From Geomobilibacter sp964431365 (GTDB taxonomy: Bacteria > Desulfobacterota > Desulfuromonadia > Geobacterales > DSM-12255), in NCBI GenBank assembly GCA_964431365.1, contig CAYSJJ010000005.1, forward strand, positions 33,127-97,126: a DNA stretch of 64,000 nucleotides, written 5' to 3'. The number at the start of each line of letters is the position of its first letter. Within the stretch, counting starts at the first letter, position 1. Below are positions 58,230 through 64,000 of the stretch, in pieces. The notes below the pieces were generated by a model, which saw only the letters and a list, made by a program, of their open reading frames with translations, did no database searches and had not been told where the DNA came from. A program made the translations under genes and the position numbers.

Positions 58230-59199
58230 TCAGGAGTCCTCCCCACGAGAGTCCGCCGCCGAAACCCATGATCAGGACCAGGTGCCCCGGCTTGATGGTG
58301 CCGTTGCGGAGATTTTCATCCAGAGCCAGACCGACCGAGGCGGCTGCGGTGTTGCCGAAGCGGTCAAGATTGAGGAGGAAACGATCCTTATCGATGCCGG
58401 TCTTCTTCGAGATGAAGTCGATGATCCTGACATTGGCCTGGTGGGGGATGATGTAGTCCAGGTCTGTCGGCCTGATACCTGCCTTGGCCGTCACCTCGGC
58501 AATGATCTCGGGGATTACGTCGGTGGCAAAGACGAAGACCTTTTTCCCTTCCATCTTGAAGGTGTTTTCTTTGGCCTCGATAGTTGCCGGGGTAATCGGC
58601 TTACGGGAACCGGAGGAGGGGACCTGAATCAGTTCCCAGCCGTTGCCGTCGCTTCTGATGATGCTCTGGATGAGCCCTTTCGGCTGATCGGTCGCCCCGA
58701 GGATAATGGCGCCGGCTCCGTCGCCGAACAGGGGGCAGGAGGTCTTGTCGTCGAAGTCCAGGATTTTCGAATAGGTGTCTGCGCCGATGACCATCACCCG
58801 CCGGTATTTGCCGGCGCGGATGAGGTTGTCGGCAACTTCGATGCCGAAGACCAGGCTGCTGCAGACGGCGTTCATGTCAAAGGCGACTGCCTTGGCGGCA
58901 CCGATGTTCTTTTGGACCATACAGGCAGTGGCCGGGAGGTACATGTCCGGTGTGGAGGTGGCGACGATGATGCAGTCCAGGGAGAGCGGGTCGATATTGC
59001 CAACGGCAAGGGCATTGCGGGCAGCTTCGGTGGCCAGGTCGGAAGTTGCCTGGTCTTCCCGGACGAAGCGCCGCTCGCTAATGCCGGTTCTCGATCGGAT
59101 CCACTCGTCGGCGTCATCGACGAGGTAGCTGAAAAAATCGTTGGTTACAACGCGTTCGGGTATGCCGGACCCGGTTGCGAGCACCTCTGCATGGATCAT
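58219..59199 (-). CDS. fabH: Beta-ketoacyl-ACP synthase III
   Basis: A 326-residue condensing enzyme that starts fatty-acid chains from acyl-CoA and malonyl-ACP. The catalytic triad is visible: Cys in DMNAVCSSLVFG, His in IIPHQANVRI and Asn in RFGNTAAASV. The C-terminal GFGGGLSWGGLL is characteristic. The start is ambiguous between two consecutive ATG codons (59202, 59199); GGGAG lies 6 nt before the second. It stands alone, away from other fab genes, so it may be a paralogue. Confidence 0.93.
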   Translation of the reverse strand: MIHAEVLATGSGIPERVVTNDFFSYLVDDADEWIRSRTGISERRFVREDQATSDLATEAARNALAVGNIDPLSLDCIIVATSTPDMYLPATACMVQKNIGAAKAVAFDMNAVCSSLVFGIEVADNLIRAGKYRRVMVIGADTYSKILDFDDKTSCPLFGDGAGAIILGATDQPKGLIQSIIRSDGNGWELIQVPSSGSRKPITPATIEAKENTFKMEGKKVFVFATDVIPEIIAEVTAKAGIRPTDLDYIIPHQANVRIIDFISKKTGIDKDRFLLNLDRFGNTAAASVGLALDENLRNGTIKPGHLVLIMGFGGGLSWGGLLIRF

Positions 59200-59249
59200 C
59201 ATCTTCTCCCGCTGCAGCCTAAAGCCGCTGGTTTTTCACTAACTTCCTT

Positions 59250-59278
59250 TTATTGCACACAAGGCGGATTGGTGTCAA
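59250..59278 (-). promoter_or_regulatory. Putative fabH promoter
   Basis: The minus strand has a perfect TTGACA, then a 17-nt spacer and CAATAA, about 50 nt upstream of fabH. The -10 is weak. Confidence 0.4.
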
Positions 59279-59318
59279 ATAGAATGCCGTTTCAAGACGA
59301 TTAGCAGACTGTAATGAC

Positions 59319-59636
59319 CTATTGTTTCCCCTTGCTCAGTGCCGCGTCCAGCACCCCGGCCAGCCAGACAACGCCAAAGCCCCAGAGGACCCAGCGTGCC
59401 CCTGGGGAGTTCTGTCGGATCGTTTCGATGGTCCTGACAATGTCGGCGCTGCCACCGGTTTTTGCCGCGAGTAGAACCGGCCCCATTCCCCGAAGCAGCA
59501 GAAAAAGGGCTGCCAGAAGGAAGATGTTGACGAGGACGATGAAGATCCCCCCCTTCAACCGGTCTCCCTTGGCCAGTTGGCCGAGGCCGGGCAGTAGAAG
59601 GGCGGAGAGAAAGGCCGCCTTGATGTTCTGGTTCAT
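59319..59636 (-). CDS. Small membrane protein with GLGQL motif
   Basis: A 105-residue protein with three or four hydrophobic segments. The N-terminal stretch AFLSALLLPGLGQLAKGDRLKGG is the pattern of a widespread family of small membrane proteins (TM2/DUF5683-like) of unknown function; only that short motif supports the link. GGAGC lies 8 nt before the ATG. It follows the DUF190 gene by 41 bp. Confidence 0.7.
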   Translation of the reverse strand: MNQNIKAAFLSALLLPGLGQLAKGDRLKGGIFIVLVNIFLLAALFLLLRGMGPVLLAAKTGGSADIVRTIETIRQNSPGARWVLWGFGVVWLAGVLDAALSKGKQ

Positions 59637-59677
59637 CGGCAGTGCTCCAATTCAGTTTGCGGTGCCTGTGCGGGCTC

Positions 59678-60019
59678 CTAATGGGTGGTCGTCGGACGGA
59701 TGACGGTTACCGTCTCCAGGGTGATCAGCCCGCCGGCCAGCATGTTCCGAATGGCGGGGAGCGCAGCCTCCAACCGTTCGCGTTTGTCGACAGCCTCGAT
59801 GACCAGGGGGAGATCGTGGGCCAGGTCCAGAAGCTTGTCGGCATGGAAGGCGCGGCTGCCGCCGAATCCGGCCACACCCCTCAGGACGGTTGCACCGGCG
59901 ATTCCTTCCCGGCGCAGGCACTCCACCAGGGCTTCATAGAGGGGGATATGTCCATGGCGGTCGTTCTCGCCGAGATAGATGCGGAGCAGGAGCTCTTCTT
60001 CGGTGGGTTGTTCGGTCAT
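59678..60019 (-). CDS. DUF190 family protein next to crcB
   Basis: A 113-residue soluble protein of the DUF190 family, which has a PII-like fold. Landmarks are LLLRIYLGENDRHGHIPLYEAL and GIAGATVLRGVAGFGG, plus DLPLVIEAVDKRE. DUF190 genes are often paired with crcB, as here (29 bp away), and probably regulate or assist fluoride export. AAAGGAG lies 9 nt before the ATG. Confidence 0.9.
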   Translation of the reverse strand: MTEQPTEEELLLRIYLGENDRHGHIPLYEALVECLRREGIAGATVLRGVAGFGGSRAFHADKLLDLAHDLPLVIEAVDKRERLEAALPAIRNMLAGGLITLETVTVIRPTTTH

Positions 60020-60048
60020 GGCGGGCTTTCTCCTTTGCAGTCGTGCCG

Positions 60049-60435
60049 CTACAGCAATCTGGCAGCCAGGATACCCAGCCAGGTGAAGGCCAGGCAGATC
60101 AGGACACTCAAAAGGACGTTCCCGGTGGCGATGAGGAATTCGCCATCTTCAAGCAGCCGAAAGGTTTCGTAACTGAAGGTGGAGAAGGTGGTAAGCCCCC
60201 CCAGGAAGCCGACGGTCAGGCCGATGCGGAGATTCGGGGTAACGAGCGTGCTCCTGAGCGCGAATTCCATGATCAGGCCGATGAGAAACGCGCCGAGGAT
60301 ATTGACGACGAACGTTCCGTAGGGGAAGCTCCGTCCCAGCAGGTCATATACCATGCCGGAGAGGTAGAAGCGCGCCAGGCAGCCGATTGCGCCGAAGCCG
60401 GCAATGAACAGGGCGGTACCCATTGAGCCTGACAT
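60049..60435 (-). CDS. crcB: Fluoride ion channel/exporter CrcB (Fluc)
   Basis: A 128-residue membrane protein with four helices that dimerises into a fluoride channel. Signatures are GFGAIGCLARFYLSG, GTFVVNILGAFLIGL with the conserved Asn, and GFLGGLTTFSTFSYET with the TM3 break and Phe box. ATG at 60435 follows the outer-membrane gene stop by 5 bp; ATG at 60423 is possible. No fluoride riboswitch is seen upstream; it is inside an operon. Confidence 0.93.
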   Translation of the reverse strand: MSGSMGTALFIAGFGAIGCLARFYLSGMVYDLLGRSFPYGTFVVNILGAFLIGLIMEFALRSTLVTPNLRIGLTVGFLGGLTTFSTFSYETFRLLEDGEFLIATGNVLLSVLICLAFTWLGILAARLL

Positions 60436-60440
60436 GACCG

Positions 60441-61289
60441 CTATCGGAAACAGTAGCCAACGCTCACGCCGACAACATCTTCGGTTGAGCGGGGCTGAAG
60501 AATTGAGACGGACTGGCTGATCCGAACGGCTGGTGATGGATCGGTGCGATATCCCTGGTAAAAGACGGCCGTGCGGATCCTGGCAGTGCGGACTCCGAAT
60601 TCGCCGAAAGCCGACCAGCGCCCTTCCGGTTTGACCGTGACGGTGCCGTCTCCCGTCACGTCGACGCTGTTGGTGTTGTAGAAGGGAAAGCTGGCCCCGC
60701 CTTCCCAGAACATCCCCACGCCGTTGTCAAACGTATGGGTAAGAGTGAGCCCGAGCTTGGTGTAGGCGCTTTCCCAGGTCTCCGTGTAGCCCTGCACCCG
60801 TAGGCTCTGGCCGTTTCCGTCCCTGGTCGTGGAGTCGTGCAGATCCCGCAGCCAGATGCGATAACCAAGGCCGGCGAACGGCTGGAGGGAGTAGCGACCT
60901 GTCGGGAAGGACCAGCCAAGGTTCACTTCACCCTTGCCGCCGAAGTAGGTCACATCGGTCTTGACCGGGAGGGAGCTGGGGGGCTGGGTTTGACCGTCGT
61001 AATCGACCACGCCGCCGAACAGCTCCCCCTTTGTCTTGAGACGGAGGGAGCCGGAGCTGTCGGTCTGCAGGAGGTTCAGACCGACGGCAGTGCCGATGCC
61101 ATAGAGGGGACCGCTTTCGGTCAGGAGCTTGCGTCCGCCACTCTCTTCCTTCCAGTGGAAATACTGGACATAGGGATAGAGGTAGAGCTCGGTCATTCCC
61201 CCGAAGCGGGGTTCCGCGAAGGCTGGCGCCGCCCAGAGGGGGAGCAGCGCGGCCAGCGCGATGAACGTGCCTTTCCGGCGGACCCGCAT
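60441..61289 (-). CDS. Putative outer-membrane beta-barrel protein
   Basis: A 282-residue exported protein with a signal peptide ending APAFAE. The mature part has alternating polar/hydrophobic strands and many aromatic residues (TELYLYPYVQYFHWKEE, YFGGKGEVNLGWSFPTG, SLQPFAGLGYRIWLRDL, FWEGGASFPFYNTN), and ends VGYCFR, near the terminal aromatic expected of outer-membrane barrels. Function is unknown. The start at 61289 has GGAG 9 nt upstream and lies 1 nt after the RNase gene stop, so it is in that operon. Confidence 0.8.
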   Translation of the reverse strand: MRVRRKGTFIALAALLPLWAAPAFAEPRFGGMTELYLYPYVQYFHWKEESGGRKLLTESGPLYGIGTAVGLNLLQTDSSGSLRLKTKGELFGGVVDYDGQTQPPSSLPVKTDVTYFGGKGEVNLGWSFPTGRYSLQPFAGLGYRIWLRDLHDSTTRDGNGQSLRVQGYTETWESAYTKLGLTLTHTFDNGVGMFWEGGASFPFYNTNSVDVTGDGTVTVKPEGRWSAFGEFGVRTARIRTAVFYQGYRTDPSPAVRISQSVSILQPRSTEDVVGVSVGYCFR

Positions 61290-61290
61290 G

Positions 61291-63693
61291 TCATTCTTCT
61301 CCGACAGGCTCGGCCTTCTTGCGCCTGGTCCGCTTCGGTTTTTCGGCAGGGGCGGGAACAGCCGCTTCAGCCTGCTCCTCAACCGGTGCCGGCGTCTCCT
61401 CGCTTGCGACAGCCTTTGGACGCCTGACCCGCTTCGGCTTCTTCTCTTCCACCGGCGTGGTCGCTGCAGGCTCTATTGCCGGCTCCGCAGGGGCCGCCTG
61501 CTCGACGGCTTCCTGAGCCTCCGTCTTTTTCCGCCTGGTGCGCTTCGGTTTCTGCTCCACGACGGGAGCGGTTTCCTCGGCCGGTTGAACCGCTGCTGGC
61601 GGCTCCGGAGTCACCAACGGTGCAGCCGGTGTTTCTTCCGAAAAGGTCTCGGAGGTCAGCTGCTCAAGCTCGCTCTCGGCGGTGGTCCCTTTCCCTTTGC
61701 CGCGCCGGCGCCGGCGCCGTTTCTTCTTCAGTTCCTCGTGGTGTTCGCCCTCACCCTCTACCATCGCTGTTTCCGCTGTTTCCGCGGGCTCCTCCCCGGC
61801 CGGCTCGGCAGTCGCTGCGGGGATAAGGTCGGTCTCGGGCGTGAGGGACGCGGTTGCCTCGTCCGTCGGCTTTCCTTTGCCGCGCCGCCGCCGGCGACGC
61901 CGCTTCTTCTTCTGCTCTTCGCTCCCCTCTTCACCCTCCGGGGCGGCACCCTCTGCCGTATGCTCTTCCAGTGCGGGTGTGACCAGGAGCTCCGGCTGAA
62001 CCGCCACCTCTTCCTCGATAACGGCCGCGGCTGCCTCCTCGGTACCCTTCTTGCGGCCCCGCGAGCGTTTTTTCTTGCCAGCCGGCTCGGCGGTCGCCTC
62101 GCCATTTCCGGCAGCCTGGGGCTCGGCGGGCAATGCCTCGGCGGGGAGGGCGTGGGGCTTTCGTTCCTGCCGCTCCTCTGCCTGCGGTTCGATGTAGGCC
62201 GGCTTTTCCCGTTTGACCAGTTCAAGCTCCAGCTGGTTCATGAGGAACGACGGTTTCCCCTTGATCGTCACCTCGATGTCATAGTCGTTTTCGATCTGGG
62301 CCAGGTCACGCTTCTTGCGGTTGAGCAGGAAGTAGGCCACCTCCAGCGGCAGACCCCCGCGGACTTCGGAGCCGGTCCCCTTGGCTGCCGCGGCGTGCAC
62401 CTTGCGCAGGAAGGAGAGGGCCATGGATTCCACCGATTTGACCTTGCCCCGGCCCTCGCAATGGGGGCACTCCAGGTAGCTCGCCTGATTGAGCGCCTGG
62501 CGGATCCGCTGACGGGACATCTCCAGGATGCCGAACTGTGAGATCCTCCCCACGGTCACCCTCGCCTTGTCGCTTTTCAGGGCCGCCTTCAGGGTCTTCT
62601 CCACCTCGCGGATGTGCTTGGTGTCCCGCATGTCGATGAAGTCGATGACGATCAGGCCGCCCAGGTCGCGCAGGCGAAGCTGGCGGGCCGCTTCTTCGGC
62701 CGCCTCCACGTTCGTCCTGAAGGCGGTGTCCTCCACCCCCCGTTCGCCGGTGGACTTGCCGGAGTTGACGTCGATGGAGACCAGCGCCTCGGTCGGCTCG
62801 ATCACCAGGGAGCCGCCCGACTTGAGCGGTACCTTCTTCTCGTGGGTCTGGTCGATCTGCTCCTCGATCTGGTAGCGGGAGAAGATCGGGCGTTTTTCCT
62901 GGTGCAGCTTTACCAGCTTCTCGAACTTGGGCATCGCCTCCTTGAAGAAGGCCTTGGTCTCCCGGTGGACTTCCTTGCTGTCGATCAGGACCTCGTCGAT
63001 CTCTGCGGTGAAGTAGTCCCGGATGCTCCGGATGACCACCGAGTACTCCTTGTGGAGCAGGGCCGGCGCCTTGGCCGATTCCGCCTGCCGCCGGAGCTCT
63101 TCGTACTTTTCCACCAGCTGGTCCAGGTCCTTCTGGAGCTCTTCCAGGCTCTTGTCCACCGCCTCGGTCCGGATGATGTAGCCGATCCCTTCTGGAATCG
63201 TCATCTGGGCCACCAGCGCCTTCAGTTTCTTCCGTTCCGTCTCCCCCTCGACCTTGCGGGAGATGCCCGAGGAGTCGCTCCCCGGCATGAGGACCATGTA
63301 GCGGCCCGGCAGCGACAGGTAGGAGGTGAGTGCGGCCCCCTTCATGTCCCGTTCGTCCTTTTCCACCTGGACGATCAGCTCCTGGCCGCGACGGAGCACC
63401 TCCTGGATGCGGGGGCGCCGTTTGCGCTGTTCCTCGGGGACGTCGTCACGCCACTGCCACCACTCCGGGTGCAGCTCCCCCACCTGCAGGAAGCCGGGCT
63501 TCTTCAGTCCGATATCGATGAAGGCCGCCTGAAGGGCGGGCTCCACGCGAAGGACAACTCCTTTGTACACATTGCCGCGGGTCTGTTCGCTGCCGGCGAT
63601 CTCGATATCCAGATCGATCAGCCGGCCTTCGTCGACGATGGCGACCCGTGCCTCCTCGGGGTGGAGGGCGTTGATGAGCATCTTTTTTGCCAT
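61291..63693 (-). CDS. Ribonuclease E/G with long basic C-terminal tail
   Basis: An 800-residue endoribonuclease. The catalytic part (about 1-510) has an S1-like domain (RGNVYKGVVLRVEPALQAAF), the 5'-sensor/DNase I-like core with EALVSIDVNSGKSTG and LGGLIVIDFIDM (metal-binding Asp residues), and the Zn-link CPHCEGRGK. The C-terminal ~290 residues are low complexity: acidic Ala/Glu/Pro segments with repeated basic blocks such as KKKRRRRRRRGKGK and PKRTRRKK. Length lies between RNase G (489) and E. coli RNase E (1061). The start at 63693 has AAGGAAC 9 nt upstream. Confidence 0.92.
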   Translation of the reverse strand: MAKKMLINALHPEEARVAIVDEGRLIDLDIEIAGSEQTRGNVYKGVVLRVEPALQAAFIDIGLKKPGFLQVGELHPEWWQWRDDVPEEQRKRRPRIQEVLRRGQELIVQVEKDERDMKGAALTSYLSLPGRYMVLMPGSDSSGISRKVEGETERKKLKALVAQMTIPEGIGYIIRTEAVDKSLEELQKDLDQLVEKYEELRRQAESAKAPALLHKEYSVVIRSIRDYFTAEIDEVLIDSKEVHRETKAFFKEAMPKFEKLVKLHQEKRPIFSRYQIEEQIDQTHEKKVPLKSGGSLVIEPTEALVSIDVNSGKSTGERGVEDTAFRTNVEAAEEAARQLRLRDLGGLIVIDFIDMRDTKHIREVEKTLKAALKSDKARVTVGRISQFGILEMSRQRIRQALNQASYLECPHCEGRGKVKSVESMALSFLRKVHAAAAKGTGSEVRGGLPLEVAYFLLNRKKRDLAQIENDYDIEVTIKGKPSFLMNQLELELVKREKPAYIEPQAEERQERKPHALPAEALPAEPQAAGNGEATAEPAGKKKRSRGRKKGTEEAAAAVIEEEVAVQPELLVTPALEEHTAEGAAPEGEEGSEEQKKKRRRRRRRGKGKPTDEATASLTPETDLIPAATAEPAGEEPAETAETAMVEGEGEHHEELKKKRRRRRRGKGKGTTAESELEQLTSETFSEETPAAPLVTPEPPAAVQPAEETAPVVEQKPKRTRRKKTEAQEAVEQAAPAEPAIEPAATTPVEEKKPKRVRRPKAVASEETPAPVEEQAEAAVPAPAEKPKRTRRKKAEPVGEE

Positions 63694-63856
63694 AGGTGCG
63701 TGTTCCTTGTGGGGAGGAGCTATCTCATCCTCCCTGGATGATGTATGGTCAACCGGTGGCCGCGAAGCAGCCTCGTTCCGGTGTAACGTCGGATAAAACC
63801 GGAAAACTATACCAGACTTTGCCTGTCTTGCCCATATAAAAGGCAGCTGCGGAAAA
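63694..63856 (-). other. Leader region of the RNase E/G gene
   Basis: No gene is supported here. TATAGT near 63807-63812 (minus strand) is a possible -10 for the RNase gene without a clear -35. RNase E leaders are often self-regulated by structure, but I cannot show this here. Confidence 0.35.
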
Positions 63857-63885
63857 TTGACAAGGGCGCTCATCCCCCCTACAAT
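63857..63885 (+). promoter_or_regulatory. Near-consensus rightward sigma-70 promoter at the window edge
   Basis: TTGACA, a 17-nt spacer and TACAAT (5 of 6). The predicted start is near 63892. It points out of the window, away from the divergent RNase gene. Confidence 0.75.
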
Positions 63886-63906
63886 GCCGCTGGTTTCGCG
63901 CGAGCG

Positions 63907-63977
63907 AATCAGTCAAGCCGTGTACCCCGCTCCGCTCGGAGCGTCCTCGCTCCGCAGGGCACACGGTTTGACTGATT
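63907..63977 (+). other. Large inverted repeat downstream of the edge promoter
   Basis: AATCAGTCAAGCCGTGT (63907-63923) pairs with ACACGGTTTGACTGATT (63961-63977): 17 bp with one G-T wobble. The 37-nt loop holds a second perfect hairpin, CGCTCC-GCTC-GGAGCG, and a smaller CCT/AGG one. It would form a branched RNA in the 5' leader or a short RNA. No T-run follows inside the window, so it does not look like a plain terminator. Confidence 0.65.
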
Positions 63978-64000
63978 GATAAGTAACGGGACGTTGAAAC

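Noticed and set aside
63749..63964. A 71-codon minus-strand frame upstream of the RNase E/G gene
   Set aside because: It covers the divergent promoter region and the inverted repeat and has no ribosome site or recognisable sequence.
1..64000. tRNA or rRNA genes, CRISPR arrays, prophage, transposase or known anti-phage defence genes
   Set aside because: Looked for on both strands; nothing with the needed motifs or repeat structure was found. The window is mainly core metabolism, respiration and signalling.

Overview
The window looks like a piece of a Geobacter-type chromosome (Desulfuromonadia, Geobacterales). This rests on a PpcA-type triheme periplasmic cytochrome, a PgcA-like lipoprotein cytochrome behind two GEMM-I riboswitches with the Geobacter-type sequence, a complete 14-gene nuo operon whose NuoF is of the long, ferredoxin-bearing form, and a set of small c-type cytochromes. 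Coding is dense, GC is high, and most genes have clear AGGAGG-like ribosome sites. I see no tRNA, rRNA, CRISPR array, prophage or insertion sequence. Most of the window is core genome.

Layout. 1-4 kb: end of a radical SAM gene, a Ppc-type cytochrome, an OmpH/Skp chaperone and the ABC-F ATPase Uup. 4.1-6.4 kb: the pgcA-like cytochrome gene with a long leader holding two tandem riboswitches, each with its own terminator, behind a good sigma-70 promoter. 6.5-11 kb: YciH/SUI1, an RlmI-type methyltransferase, a molybdopterin oxidoreductase and a DUF502 membrane protein. 11-12.8 kb: atpZ-atpI-atpB-atpE (the F0 part of the ATP synthase), then hemL. 14.3-29.3 kb: nuoA to nuoN, ended by a clear terminator. 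29.4-32.2 kb: a signalling operon (unknown protein, GAF-GGDEF protein, PilZ-like membrane protein). 32-40.5 kb: a FecR/DUF6600 protein, a patatin, a diheme lipoprotein, pyruvate kinase, an Old Yellow Enzyme homologue, phosphofructokinase and an AEC transporter. 40.5-43.9 kb: glpK-glpD and a small Cys protein. 43.9-49 kb: prfC, a PilZ protein, TatD, TcdA, a ferritin-like protein and a monoheme cytochrome. 49-57 kb: a lytic transglycosylase, a sigma-54 response regulator and a che operon (cheW-cheA-cheR-HDOD-cheB). 57-64 kb: a methyltransferase, a FabH, a small membrane protein, DUF190, CrcB, an outer-membrane protein and an RNase E/G. At the right edge a near-consensus rightward promoter precedes a large inverted repeat.

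How the parts fit. NADH oxidation by complex I feeds a quinone pool. The F0 genes use the resulting ion gradient. Periplasmic and outer-surface cytochromes (Ppc-type, PgcA-like) fit respiration to extracellular metals. The most informative regulatory locus is the pgcA-like leader: both aptamers carry A, not G, at the position that separates 3',3'-cGAMP from c-di-GMP sensing in this family. The same window encodes a GGDEF protein with Pro at the residue position that sets guanine versus adenine choice, next to a PilZ-like protein with an altered second motif. That pairing is the best lead for something undescribed, but it is inference from motifs read by eye.
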